A stretch of 37,427 nt of DNA from JACRJW01 sp964359095 (GTDB lineage Bacteria; Patescibacteriota; Patescibacteriia; UBA9934; GWF2-40-263), in NCBI GenBank assembly GCA_964359095.1, contig CAYHRJ010000005.1, positions 1 to 37,427 on the forward strand, written 5' to 3'. Below the pieces are notes generated by a model, which had not been told where the DNA came from, ran no database searches, and saw only the letters and a program-made list of their open reading frames with translations. The position numbers were made by a program, and so were the translations under genes. Shown in pieces: positions 1 to 7,494 of this stretch. Position 1 is the stretch's first letter, and each line of letters opens with the position of its first letter.

Positions 1-1
1 C

Positions 2-916
2 TACCGGATCGTTGTCGCGCCAGAGAGTGGTTCTCCGCCAACCGTGCGCGTGTTTACAAACAGTGGAAGTGAAGTCGTGGCAGAGTTTGACGCATATGAT
101 TCTGCGTTTGCTGGCGGCGTGCGCCTCACGATGGGCGACGTCGATGTCGATGGTGAGGAGGAAATCGTGACCGTGCCTGGACCTGGTGGAGGGCCGCAAG
201 TTCGTATCTTCGATCTAGATGGAAATCTCGAGAGTGACTTTTTTGCCTTTGAAGAAGGTTTGCGCTCTGGATATTTTGTGGCGACAGGTGATGTAGACGG
301 CGATGGAGTAGAGGAAATCGTGGTGAGCATGGATGAGGTGGAACAAGGGCGTATTGGAGTGTATGATTTTGATGGAGATGAGGTGGAAGAATCGTTCATG
401 CCGTTTTCTGATTTGAGTGGAAAGAAAAGCGTGAGGGTTGCTGCTGGTGATGTGGACGGCGACGGTGAGGACGAGCTGATTGTGAGTCTAGGTTCTGGCC
501 ACGAGCCGCTGATCCAAGTCCTTGAGTCTGATGGTGATTTTCTGAGCGAATTTTTGGCGTATGCGGCGACTTATACCAATGGCGTGTTTGTTGCTGCAGG
601 CGATCTTGATGGTGATGGTGACGACGAGATTGTAACCGGTACAGATAATGGCGGTGGTCCTCAGGTTCAGATATACGACGGAGAGGGGAGCTGGCTTGGA
701 ACATTCTTTGCGTATGATTCTGCCTTCCGTGGTGGCGTGCGTTTGTCTGTTGGGAACCTCTCTGAGTGGCCAGGCGCGTCAATTATCACAGCCGCAGGAC
801 CAGGAGGTGGACCACATATTCGTGTCTATAATGGCTACGCTGAGCTCATCGGCACGTTCTTCAGCGATGAAGTGAACGACCGCGACGGCATCAATTCAGG
901 AGCGTGGGGATTGTAA
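2..916 (+). CDS. FG-GAP/VCBS repeat surface protein, 5'-truncated by window edge
   Basis: The reading frame is open from base 2 to a TAA at 914-916, so the start lies upstream and only the C-terminal ~304 residues are visible. Four calcium-loop-like motifs of the form D-x-D-x-D-G-x-x-E-I (near nt 138, 291, 453 and 600) alternate with GPGGGPQV/I-type segments, the pattern of FG-GAP/VCBS beta-propeller blades. The last blade (around nt 745-790) has lost its calcium loop. Proteins of this type are usually secreted and bind calcium, carbohydrate or protein partners. No anchor or sorting motif is visible at the C-terminus, and any signal peptide would be off the window. It precedes a surface-glycan locus but probably has its own upstream promoter. 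Family assignment is good; the specific role is unknown. Confidence 0.85.
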   Translation, partial: YRIVVAPESGSPPTVRVFTNSGSEVVAEFDAYDSAFAGGVRLTMGDVDVDGEEEIVTVPGPGGGPQVRIFDLDGNLESDFFAFEEGLRSGYFVATGDVDGDGVEEIVVSMDEVEQGRIGVYDFDGDEVEESFMPFSDLSGKKSVRVAAGDVDGDGEDELIVSLGSGHEPLIQVLESDGDFLSEFLAYAATYTNGVFVAAGDLDGDGDDEIVTGTDNGGGPQVQIYDGEGSWLGTFFAYDSAFRGGVRLSVGNLSEWPGASIITAAGPGGGPHIRVYNGYAELIGTFFSDEVNDRDGINSGAWGL

Positions 917-919
917 ATT

Positions 920-928
920 TGATATACT
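920..928 (+). promoter_or_regulatory. Extended -10 promoter of the epimerase gene
   Basis: TGATATACT (TGn followed by TATACT at 923-928) lies directly after the FG-GAP stop codon. No -35 is evident. The last base of the -10 is 9 nt before the A of the ATG at 937, so transcription would begin at or next to the start codon. Confidence 0.5.
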
Positions 929-936
929 GTCATCAT

Positions 937-1953
937 ATGTCTCAACCTCTTACATTCGAAAACAAAAACATACTCATCACTGGAGGAGCAGGTTTCATTG
1001 GCTCGCACTTGTGTGAAAGACTTTTGGCTGACGGTCACCGCGTGATGTGTATTGACAATCTCTCGACCGGTGAGTCTCGCAACATTGAATCACTTTTACA
1101 GAATACGAATTTTCGCTTTATTCGTCTCGATATCAATCAACCTTTTGAACTTGAGAATTTTCCTGAACTTGCGGCGTTCAAACTTCCGTTTCAAGGCATT
1201 CAGGAGATATATCATCTTGCTTGTCCAACGTCCATCAAAAATTTCGATCAGTTCAAAATTCAAACGCTCCTTTCTAGTTCGCTTGGGAACTATTATGTGC
1301 TTGAGCTTGCGAAAAAGTTTCGAGCCAAAATTTTGTTGGCCTCCAGCTCGGTTGTGTACGGATCTCGACAAGATGGGGCTCCATTGGTCGTGGAAACAGA
1401 TCAAGGCGTTGTCGATCATCTCTCAGCACGCGCTTGTTACGATGAAGGAAAGCGATTTTCTGAAACTATGTTTGAAACTTATCGTCAGGTACACAGCATG
1501 GACGTTCGCATTGCAAGAATTTTTCGTACTTATGGTCCGCGAATGCCATTGTTTGACGGCCAACTGATTCCGGATTTTATTTTGAACGCGCTGGATGGGA
1601 AGGATCTCATCATGTACGGCGGTCGCGCGTTTCGAACATCCCTCGCGTTCATTACCGACGTGATAGATGGCATCGTACGCGTGATGGAATCCAAAGACGA
1701 TCCTGGCCCGGTAAATCTTGGGAGTGATGTCGATCTTGCTCTTGAGGAGGTTGCCAAAAAAATTATTTCCATGACAGACTCATCCTCAAAGATTGTCGAA
1801 GGCGAAAGTATGACCTTTCTCTCAGAGCTCTCCCTTCCTCGCATTGATCGTGCCAAAGAGCTTGGCTGGTTTCCACTAGTGCGACTGGAGGATGGTTTAC
1901 GACGCACCATTGAATACATGAAGGCGAATAAGATTTTGTACTCGAATCTATGA
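937..1953 (+). CDS. NAD-dependent epimerase/dehydratase, UDP-glucuronate decarboxylase-like
   Basis: Extended SDR of 338 residues. It has the Rossmann motif GGAGFIG (residues 16-22), an acidic D40 that suggests NAD preference, and Y168-x3-K172 in the context CYDEGKR, which with RIARIFRTYGPRM is characteristic of the UDP-glucuronate decarboxylase (UXS) group. In UXS enzymes the catalytic segment reads S-T-S-E-V-Y-G; here it is S-S-S-V-V-Y-G (136-142), so the catalytic Glu is Val139. The substrate and reaction are therefore uncertain: it may be a 4-epimerase, a decarboxylase variant or an enzyme of another NDP-sugar. The start at 937 was chosen because the protein then begins just ahead of the Rossmann fold and a -10 sits 9 nt upstream; an in-frame GTG/TTG extension to 904 is unlikely. 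It overlaps the next gene by 4 nt. Confidence 0.85.
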   Translation: MSQPLTFENKNILITGGAGFIGSHLCERLLADGHRVMCIDNLSTGESRNIESLLQNTNFRFIRLDINQPFELENFPELAAFKLPFQGIQEIYHLACPTSIKNFDQFKIQTLLSSSLGNYYVLELAKKFRAKILLASSSVVYGSRQDGAPLVVETDQGVVDHLSARACYDEGKRFSETMFETYRQVHSMDVRIARIFRTYGPRMPLFDGQLIPDFILNALDGKDLIMYGGRAFRTSLAFITDVIDGIVRVMESKDDPGPVNLGSDVDLALEEVAKKIISMTDSSSKIVEGESMTFLSELSLPRIDRAKELGWFPLVRLEDGLRRTIEYMKANKILYSNL

Positions 1954-2615
1954 AGGTGATCGCCCTGATTCCAGCGTACAACGAAGAAGCGACCATTGCC
2001 GAGGTTCTTGTGAAAACCAAACCGTTTGTGGACGGGATTATTGTCGTCAATGACGGTTCAACGGATCGAACAGCGCAGATCGCGCAAGGACAAGGAGCGA
2101 TCGTGGTCAGCCATGTGATCAATCGCGGACTAGGCGCGGCGATCGGGACAGGGTTTGCAGCTGCGAAAAAATTAGGAGCGGACGTGGTTGTGACGCTCGA
2201 CGCTGACGGCCAGCATGACGCCAACGAGATCGCGAAGTTTGTTGAGGCGATTGAAGCCGGCGCGGACGTGGTGATTGGTTCTCGAATGCTCACAAAATCT
2301 GGAATGCCCCTGCATCGAAGAGTCGCCAACATCATCGGGAATTTCGTGACGCTCATCTTGTTTGGTGCGTGGGTCACAGACAGTCAATCAGGATTCCGCG
2401 CGTTCACCACATACGCGCTCGGTAAGATCGAAGTGAAGACCAACCGCATGGAAGTCTCCTCCGAGTTGATCGCGGAAGCCCGTCGTCACAAGCTTACACT
2501 CGTCGAAGTACCGATCAAGGCGATCTATACGGACTACTCTCTCTCCAAGGGACAGAGTTTTTTTGTGGGTCTCAAGACCGTCTTGAAACTTGTTGTGCGT
2601 CGTTTGATGTCCTAG
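1950..2615 (+). CDS. GT2 glycosyltransferase, polyprenol-phosphate mannose/glucose synthase-like
   Basis: 221 residues, GT-A fold. PAYNEE near the N-terminus, VVNDGSTDRT, and the DxD-type metal site DADGQHD followed by GSRML are typical of dolichol/undecaprenyl-phosphate sugar synthases (DPM1/DPG-like). Such enzymes move a sugar from an NDP-sugar to a membrane polyprenyl phosphate to feed GT-C transferases facing the outside; GT-C candidates occur at 10336-12459 and 13051-14631. The gene lacks the C-terminal membrane segments of longer relatives, and the DUF2304 membrane protein immediately downstream may supply the anchor. ATGA overlap with the epimerase indicates co-transcription. Donor sugar is not determinable from sequence. 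Confidence 0.88.
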   Translation: MKVIALIPAYNEEATIAEVLVKTKPFVDGIIVVNDGSTDRTAQIAQGQGAIVVSHVINRGLGAAIGTGFAAAKKLGADVVVTLDADGQHDANEIAKFVEAIEAGADVVIGSRMLTKSGMPLHRRVANIIGNFVTLILFGAWVTDSQSGFRAFTTYALGKIEVKTNRMEVSSELIAEARRHKLTLVEVPIKAIYTDYSLSKGQSFFVGLKTVLKLVVRRLMS

Positions 2616-2619
2616 ACCT

Positions 2620-2958
2620 ATGACTGTCATTCAACTCTTGATCGTCCTGTTTGCCCTGTTCGCACTCTCGCGAACGATTTGGCAATTCAAACAAGGGGCA
2701 CTGACGTTTATGTTGCTCTTTTTTTGGCTGCTGTTTTGGTTGGCCGTTGGATTCGTTGCCATCCTTCCACAGACTGCCGACATGGTCGCTCGTGTGGTTG
2801 GTGTTGGTCGAGGAGCGGACCTCGTTATCTATGCGTCACTCCTAGTGCTGTTCTATTTGATCTTCCGTGTCTACATGAAGATCGAGCAAGTTGAGCGGGA
2901 AGTGACAGGTCTCGTGCGCAAATTGGCGTTGGATGAATTTGATAACTTTAAGAAATAA
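2620..2958 (+). CDS. DUF2304 family small membrane protein
   Basis: 112 residues with about three hydrophobic segments (approximately residues 3-18, 28-50 and 66-84) and a charged, helical C-terminus (IEQVEREVTGLVRKLALDEF). Size, topology and position directly after a DPM1-like GT2 gene (4-nt gap) match the DUF2304 family, whose members recurrently accompany polyprenol-phosphate sugar synthases. The likely role, inferred only from context, is membrane recruitment or regulation of that glycosyltransferase. Confidence 0.75.
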   Translation: MTVIQLLIVLFALFALSRTIWQFKQGALTFMLLFFWLLFWLAVGFVAILPQTADMVARVVGVGRGADLVIYASLLVLFYLIFRVYMKIEQVEREVTGLVRKLALDEFDNFKK

Positions 2959-2963
2959 ACTCT

Positions 2964-3476
2964 ATGTCAGAGAATTTTTGCAAGGTTTGTGGAAAAGATC
3001 ACCCAACAGGTTTTTGTACGACCTCGGAGGGGAAAGAACGAGCACAGGAAGGTGTGGAACCCGACAGACTAGATGCGTTTGATCCAGAATACTTTCGTGA
3101 ATTAGAAGGGGAGAATGGTGGGATTGCTTTGGGTCAGGAGTTTTGTTCAAACGCACGTTATTTTACTGTGTTTGATGCACGAGGAAATAAGCTTGGGATT
3201 GTTGGTGTGTATGACACGGAGAATGAAAAGAATGTGACGCACACCGTCATCGATCCAAAGTATCGAGGAAGAGGACTTGCGAGCAAAGTGAAAGAAAGAC
3301 TCGTGAAAGAATTACGACTGCCATTCATCACCATGACTGTTGATTTGGACAATGCGGCATCTTTACGTGCGGTGGAGAAGATGTCGTCTGGTGTCCAGCG
3401 GACGAGTGATCCTGCATACGAACAGGTGTATCACAAGGCTCGCTTTGAATTTCGCCTTCCAGTTGATGAATCATAG
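2964..3476 (+). CDS. GNAT-type N-acetyltransferase with N-terminal zinc-knuckle-like motif
   Basis: 170 residues. The central part has the acetyl-CoA-binding signature of GNAT proteins: THTVIDPKYRGRGLASKV (R/Q-x-x-G-x-G/A loop), preceded by a beta-strand reading KLGIVGVYD and followed by DLDNAASLRAVEKM, the usual N-x-x-A/S-x-x-x-Y/F-like helix. The N-terminus carries C-x2-C-x2-H-x5-C (CKVCGKDHPTGFC), which resembles a small zinc-binding knuckle; this is unusual for a short GNAT. The substrate is unknown. Position inside a glycan locus allows sugar N-acetylation, but protein or small-molecule acetylation is equally possible. It follows the DUF2304 gene by 5 nt, so it is probably in the same operon. 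Confidence 0.7.
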   Translation: MSENFCKVCGKDHPTGFCTTSEGKERAQEGVEPDRLDAFDPEYFRELEGENGGIALGQEFCSNARYFTVFDARGNKLGIVGVYDTENEKNVTHTVIDPKYRGRGLASKVKERLVKELRLPFITMTVDLDNAASLRAVEKMSSGVQRTSDPAYEQVYHKARFEFRLPVDES

Positions 3477-3480
3477 GGAT

Positions 3481-4533
3481 ATGTTCCCACGCGTTGCGAT
3501 TATCTATCTTTGCTACAACAACCGCTCGTATCTCGAGGAGGTTTTTTTGTCACTCGCACAGCTCAATTATCCCAAAGATAAACTCGAGATCATTGCTGTT
3601 GATAATGATTCCAAAGATGGGAGCCAGGAATGGTTGCGCACGAGGACAGGCATCACGTTTTTTCCCAGCGCAGAAAATCTTGGATTTGCAGAAGGAAACA
3701 ATCTTGGCGTCCGTCACGCACTTTTGCACGGGGCTCAGTATGTCTACCTGCTCAACGGTGATGCGAAGCTGCATCCTGACGCGATCATGGAGGCAATAAA
3801 GCTCGCACAGTCTGATCAAACAATTGGCTCCGTCCAGTCCAGAATCATGCTCTGGAAACAACCAGACGTCGTGAACGCCACCGGCGGCATGGTTCACTTC
3901 CTCGGCTTCGGTTTCGCCCGCGATAATGGGCGATTGTGGAATGGGGTCGACCTTGCCCCATCCGAAATTGCCTATGCCAGTGGGGCGGCTGTGCTGTATC
4001 GTGCCAGTGTTTTACAAACGGTTGGACTTCTCGATTCGTTCCTGTTTTTGTATCACGAGGACCTGGAGCTTGGTTGGCGCATCAGGCTCGCTGGTTACAA
4101 GAACATCTTGTGCGTGGACTCCATCGCCTATCACGATTACGAATTCAAACGCTCCATCAAAAAATTTTATTGGATGGAACGCAATCGTCTACTTGTTCAC
4201 TTTTCACATCTCTCGTGGAAGACTCTCGCGCTGCTTATTGTCCCTCTGCTTCTTGCTGAGCTTGGACTCATCATCTTCGCGATCAAGGGCGGCTGGATCA
4301 GGGAGAAGTTCCTTGTGTATGTGAGCCTTCTGAACCCACGATCCTGGAAGTATATCGCCAAAAAACGCCGCGAGAGCCAAATGCTGCGACGTGTCAGTGA
4401 TCGAGAAATTGTGCGGCTGTGGACTGGCAAGATTGAACATCAACAAACACAGAGCCTTGTAGTAGACCGTCTGATCAATCCGTTGCTTTCTATTTTCTGG
4501 AGCGTAATCAAATTTTTTGTCCCAACCACTTGA
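3481..4533 (+). CDS. GT2 glycosyltransferase, rhamnosyltransferase-like, with C-terminal membrane helix
   Basis: 350 residues. GT-A motifs in order: AIIYLCYNNRSYLEE, AVDNDSKDGS, ENLGFAEGNNLGVRHAL, LLNGDAKLHPDA (DxD-equivalent NGD), GAAVLYRASV and FLYHEDLELGWRI (the E-D/L-GWR acceptor region). This pattern is that of WbbL/RfbN-like rhamnosyl- and related transferases. A hydrophobic helix (about TLALLIVPLLLAELGLIIF) near the C-terminus suggests membrane attachment. ATG 3481 was preferred over ATG 3466 because the shorter form starts right at the GT2 fold; 3466 would overlap the upstream stop. The 3' end overlaps the convergent gene below by 26 bp. Consistent with use of the NDP-rhamnose made by the 16815-19830 genes, but the donor is inference. 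Confidence 0.85.
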   Translation: MFPRVAIIYLCYNNRSYLEEVFLSLAQLNYPKDKLEIIAVDNDSKDGSQEWLRTRTGITFFPSAENLGFAEGNNLGVRHALLHGAQYVYLLNGDAKLHPDAIMEAIKLAQSDQTIGSVQSRIMLWKQPDVVNATGGMVHFLGFGFARDNGRLWNGVDLAPSEIAYASGAAVLYRASVLQTVGLLDSFLFLYHEDLELGWRIRLAGYKNILCVDSIAYHDYEFKRSIKKFYWMERNRLLVHFSHLSWKTLALLIVPLLLAELGLIIFAIKGGWIREKFLVYVSLLNPRSWKYIAKKRRESQMLRRVSDREIVRLWTGKIEHQQTQSLVVDRLINPLLSIFWSVIKFFVPTT

Positions 4534-5308
4534 AGGTATATCTGAGCCAGCTGGTAATGTGAATCCGTGTGGTGCGGTTGTGGAGAAGTTTGTCGATCGT
4601 ACTTTCACCCTTTGCTGAGGCTTTTCCATAGGCATGGTAGAGCACAGCTTCGGGAAGGTAGTAGACGGGGCGACCATGAAGCCAGCTGGAGCGGCAGAGG
4701 TCGACGTCCTCGTAGTACATAAAATACCGTTCATCAAATCCTCCGAGTTGGTGAAACAATTTCGCATCAATCATAAACGCAGAGCCCTGTACCCAATCTA
4801 TCATCCGGCGTTTGTGATGTTCAAAATCTTCCATGAGAAAATAGCGTCGATGTGAATCGACTTTTTCTTTTTTGATGAGACCTGTGCGTTGAACAATGGG
4901 CGTGAACCATGATGGGAATCGTCGACAGGTTTCTTGTAGGTGACCATCCATGTACAGAATTTTTGGTGCCGCGATACCGACGCGTGGATAGGATTTCAAA
5001 AACCGATAGAGTCTCATGAGGATTTCAGAATCATCAACGCGTGTGTCAGGATTCAAGAAAAAATAATAATCTGCGTCGACTTCTTCTGCACCGCGGTTAC
5101 ACGAGCGACCGAATCCGACGTTTTTGTCTCGTAGAATGACGATGGCTTCTGGAAGGAATTTTTTTGTGAGAGCGTGGGCATCGATGGTGGTGGAAGCATT
5201 GTCCACCAAAACAAATTTCACACGCAACGGTGTGGCATCGATGAGCTTGCGCACTGAGGCAAGGCAGGCTTCGTCCAGTCGGTTTGAAGAGACCGTCACA
5301 ATTGCCAT
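4508..5308 (-). CDS. GT2 glycosyltransferase, rhamnosyltransferase-like
   Basis: 266 residues from ATG 5308. GT-A motifs: MAIVTVSSNR, VLVDNAST, DKNVGFGRSCNRGAEE, FFLNPDTRVDDSEIL (NPD as DxD equivalent), GSAFMIDAKLF and YFMYYEDVDLCRSSW. The FM-YYEDVDLC segment is typical of WbbL-like transferases. Upstream in-frame sequence to 5446 lies inside the preceding gene and lacks the fold, so 5308 is the better start; it leaves a 29-nt gap after the stop of the upstream GT2 gene. Both minus-strand GT2 genes are likely transcribed together from the 6244-6273 promoter. Its stop codon lies inside the convergent plus-strand GT2 gene. Confidence 0.85.
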   Translation of the reverse strand: MAIVTVSSNRLDEACLASVRKLIDATPLRVKFVLVDNASTTIDAHALTKKFLPEAIVILRDKNVGFGRSCNRGAEEVDADYYFFLNPDTRVDDSEILMRLYRFLKSYPRVGIAAPKILYMDGHLQETCRRFPSWFTPIVQRTGLIKKEKVDSHRRYFLMEDFEHHKRRMIDWVQGSAFMIDAKLFHQLGGFDERYFMYYEDVDLCRSSWLHGRPVYYLPEAVLYHAYGKASAKGESTIDKLLHNRTTRIHITSWLRYTFKWLGQKI

Positions 5309-5337
5309 GTCAACGCGCTCTTTTGGATATGACGAAG

Positions 5338-6234
5338 CTACTTCCACAGAGAGGATTTTACGTGAGCAAGATCGGTGAGAGCGCCAAACAGGATCACCAC
5401 AGGTCGCACAGCCCTGATGATTGCTGTTTGCCAGGTTGGGTGCCATTTGGCAAAGTAGCGTGCCATGGATTTTGAGAAACGCGCCTGTTTCAATCGAGCA
5501 GATTGTTGTTTAAATGATTGTCCGATTAGATCGGTGCACGAAACACGCGCGTCGTACCAGATACGAAATCCTGCTTGTCGCACACGGCGACAGTAATCAA
5601 CTTCTTCAAACCAAATAAAAAAATTTTCTGCGTCGAGCATGCCGACCTTTTCCATGACGTCACGTCGAAACGCAAAAAAGGAACCGCGTACTTGGTCGAC
5701 ATTCTGTGAGATGTTGTAGTCAAAATCTTTTGCAAGATACTGATCTGTCACGTGTGGGAATATGTGAGGGAGCTTCAACAGGATGGCGAGTTGATCTGGG
5801 AAGCCAGGATCACGTCGCACAGACGCGACGATGGATTCGTTCAGTCGAAGACCATGAGCAACGTCGAATGGTCGCATAAGCTTGACTCCCATAACGCCAA
5901 TATCTTTGTTCGCCATGAGGGTCTCGTATGTATGATCGATCACGCCTTTACCCATCACCATGTCAGGATTGAATAGCACGAGCACCTCGCCTTTGGCCAT
6001 TTTGAGACCCTGGTTGCACGCATAGGCAAATCCACGATTCCCATCATTTTGGATGAGATGCACAGTGGGGAAATAGGATCGAATCATTGTCGGAGTCCTG
6101 TCAGAAGAACCATTATCGACCACAAGAACCTCAAATGGTTGACGCGTGTTCAGCGAAAAGAGCCGTGAGAGATTATCCTTCAGCTGATCTCGAACATTCC
6201 AGGAAACGATGATAAGAGAGAGTTTGGGCTGCAT
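5338..6234 (-). CDS. GT2 glycosyltransferase, rhamnosyltransferase-like
   Basis: 298 residues. It begins MQPKLSLIIVSWNVRDQL and continues with VVDNGSSDRT, NDGNRGFAYACNQGLK, LVLFNPDMVM (NPD metal site), GSFFAFRRDVMEKVG and FFIWFEEVDYCRRV. These are the ordered motifs of the GT2 subfamily containing bacterial rhamnosyltransferases. The C-terminal ~40 residues are basic and moderately hydrophobic (AIIRAVRPVVILFGALTDLA), compatible with membrane contact. First gene of the leftward pair; a -10 ends 10 nt before its ATG. Together with the other transferases in the block it probably extends a surface polysaccharide; acceptor and linkage are unknown. Confidence 0.87.
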   Translation of the reverse strand: MQPKLSLIIVSWNVRDQLKDNLSRLFSLNTRQPFEVLVVDNGSSDRTPTMIRSYFPTVHLIQNDGNRGFAYACNQGLKMAKGEVLVLFNPDMVMGKGVIDHTYETLMANKDIGVMGVKLMRPFDVAHGLRLNESIVASVRRDPGFPDQLAILLKLPHIFPHVTDQYLAKDFDYNISQNVDQVRGSFFAFRRDVMEKVGMLDAENFFIWFEEVDYCRRVRQAGFRIWYDARVSCTDLIGQSFKQQSARLKQARFSKSMARYFAKWHPTWQTAIIRAVRPVVILFGALTDLAHVKSSLWK

Positions 6235-6243
6235 AACGAGTGC

Positions 6244-6273
6244 ATCTTAGTCTTGAAGAAAAGGCTATGTCAA
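6244..6273 (-). promoter_or_regulatory. Promoter of the leftward GT2 pair
   Basis: On the minus strand TTGACA (6268-6273), an 18-nt spacer and TAAGAT (6244-6249). The -10 ends 10 nt before the ATG at 6234, predicting a leaderless or nearly leaderless transcript. Confidence 0.6.
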
Positions 6274-6277
6274 TCGT

Positions 6278-6303
6278 GGCACGTCGTTCGCGAACGACGT
6301 GCC
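6278..6303. repeat. 26-bp perfect palindrome, copy 1
   Basis: Each arm is 13 nt: GGCACGTCGTTCG and its exact reverse complement. It lies between divergent glycosyltransferase genes, beside the rightward -10 (6308-6313) and occupying the place of its -35. A second copy is at 10298-10323 with one compensatory pair change. Could be an operator here or a dispersed REP-like element. Confidence 0.8.
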
Positions 6304-6304
6304 G

Positions 6305-6313
6305 TGGTATAGT
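6305..6313 (+). promoter_or_regulatory. Extended -10 promoter of the GT4 pair
   Basis: TGGTATAGT (TGn plus TATAGT 6308-6313). The -10 ends 12 nt before ATG 6325. The upstream -35 position falls inside the 26-bp palindrome. Confidence 0.55.
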
Positions 6314-6324
6314 AGAACCGTTTT

Positions 6325-7494
6325 ATGGATAAGGTACAAATCAACATCGCTCACGTGGTTTGCACTTATCCTCCGTACCGCGGAGGAATGGGAAATGTTG
6401 CGCATGAATATGTAGAGCGATTAAGGGCACGTGGTTACAACGTTCATGTATTTACCATTCAGGATAAAGAAGTAGAAGATGATCCGCGCTACGTGCATCG
6501 CATTCCTGGGATTATCCAAATCGGGAACGCCGGTGTGCTTCCTTCGCTCTTTCATCGCCTGGCAGGATTCGATCTTGTTCATTTGCACTATCCATTTTTC
6601 GGCGGTGCTGAACCCGTGATTGTCAGAAAAGCCATGACGCAAGATCAAGGACTCGTGATGACGTATCACATGGATAATTTTGGAGCAGGCGTAAAAGGTG
6701 CGTTGTTTAGTGCGCATCGTCGTTTACTGTTTCCGTGGCTCGTGAATCGTGTTGATCGAATTCTCGTGAGTTCAATGGATTACGCCAAGCACTGCGCGCT
6801 TGCCGAGCTTGATGTGATGGACAGAATTGAAGAACATCCATTTGGTGTTGATATCGAACGGTTTCATCCTGGTGAAGATCATGAACTGCGTGTGCATCAT
6901 GCAATTTCTCAGGACGTTCCTGTCTTATTATTTGTGGGAGGACTCGATGAGGCGCATGTTTTCAAAGGTCTTCCGGTTTTATTTGAGGCACTTAAGTTGA
7001 TCCTTGATCGTGACTGGCATCTGGTGATCGTGGGTGACGGAGCGCTCAAAGAAACATATCGAGAGAATGCGAGCGCGGCAGGATTAGGATCGCGAATAAC
7101 GTTTGCGGGAAGTGTCTCGCAAGATGATCTGCCTCGCTATTATCGACTGGCTGCGATGCATGTCTTTCCATCGACCAAGCGTGCTGAGTCGTTTGGGTTG
7201 GTTGCGTTGGAAGCTGCAGCAAGTGGGATTCCCTCGATTGCGTCTGAACTTCCAGGTGTGAGGACCGTTGTGCGTGATGGCGATACGGGACTGCTTGTTC
7301 AGCCAGGCGACGCTGTCGCACTCAAGAAAGCCATCATGACACTCTTGGAGCAACCAGAGATGTGTTCACGCCTCGGTCTTTCTGCGCGTGTGAATGCAGA
7401 GTCGTGCTACAACTGGGAGCCGCTCATGGATCGACTAGAGGAAACCTATGATTCTGTTCTAGGACAACAGGCAAAGCGTAGTTACCGAGTATGA
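6325..7494 (+). CDS. GT4 family glycosyltransferase (GT-B fold)
   Basis: 389 residues. N-terminal Rossmann domain begins IAHVVCTYPPYRGGMGNVAHEY, the donor/acceptor-binding glycine loop typical of WcaC/PimA-like GT4 enzymes. The C-terminal domain contains VPVLLFVGGLDEAHVFKG, LVIVGDGALKETY, ITFAGSVSQDDLPRYY and the E-x7-E-type nucleotide-sugar site AESFGLVALEAAASGIP. Complete, with family-typical length. It starts with a promoter just upstream and overlaps the next GT4 by 4 nt, so the two act in one transcript, presumably adding successive sugars to a lipid-linked or surface glycan. Sugar specificity cannot be read from the sequence. Confidence 0.9.
   Translation: MDKVQINIAHVVCTYPPYRGGMGNVAHEYVERLRARGYNVHVFTIQDKEVEDDPRYVHRIPGIIQIGNAGVLPSLFHRLAGFDLVHLHYPFFGGAEPVIVRKAMTQDQGLVMTYHMDNFGAGVKGALFSAHRRLLFPWLVNRVDRILVSSMDYAKHCALAELDVMDRIEEHPFGVDIERFHPGEDHELRVHHAISQDVPVLLFVGGLDEAHVFKGLPVLFEALKLILDRDWHLVIVGDGALKETYRENASAAGLGSRITFAGSVSQDDLPRYYRLAAMHVFPSTKRAESFGLVALEAAASGIPSIASELPGVRTVVRDGDTGLLVQPGDAVALKKAIMTLLEQPEMCSRLGLSARVNAESCYNWEPLMDRLEETYDSVLGQQAKRSYRV

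Noticed and set aside
396..782. Minus-strand 128-aa frame inside the FG-GAP gene
   Set aside because: Histidine/glutamine-rich shadow caused by the repeated Asp/Gly codons of the real frame.
3466..3480. Earlier start (MNHRD) for the GT2 gene
   Set aside because: Adds five residues not part of the fold and overlaps the GNAT gene end; possible but not preferred.
6278..6303. Intrinsic terminator
   Set aside because: It lies between divergent promoters, where no transcript ends, and lacks a T-tract.
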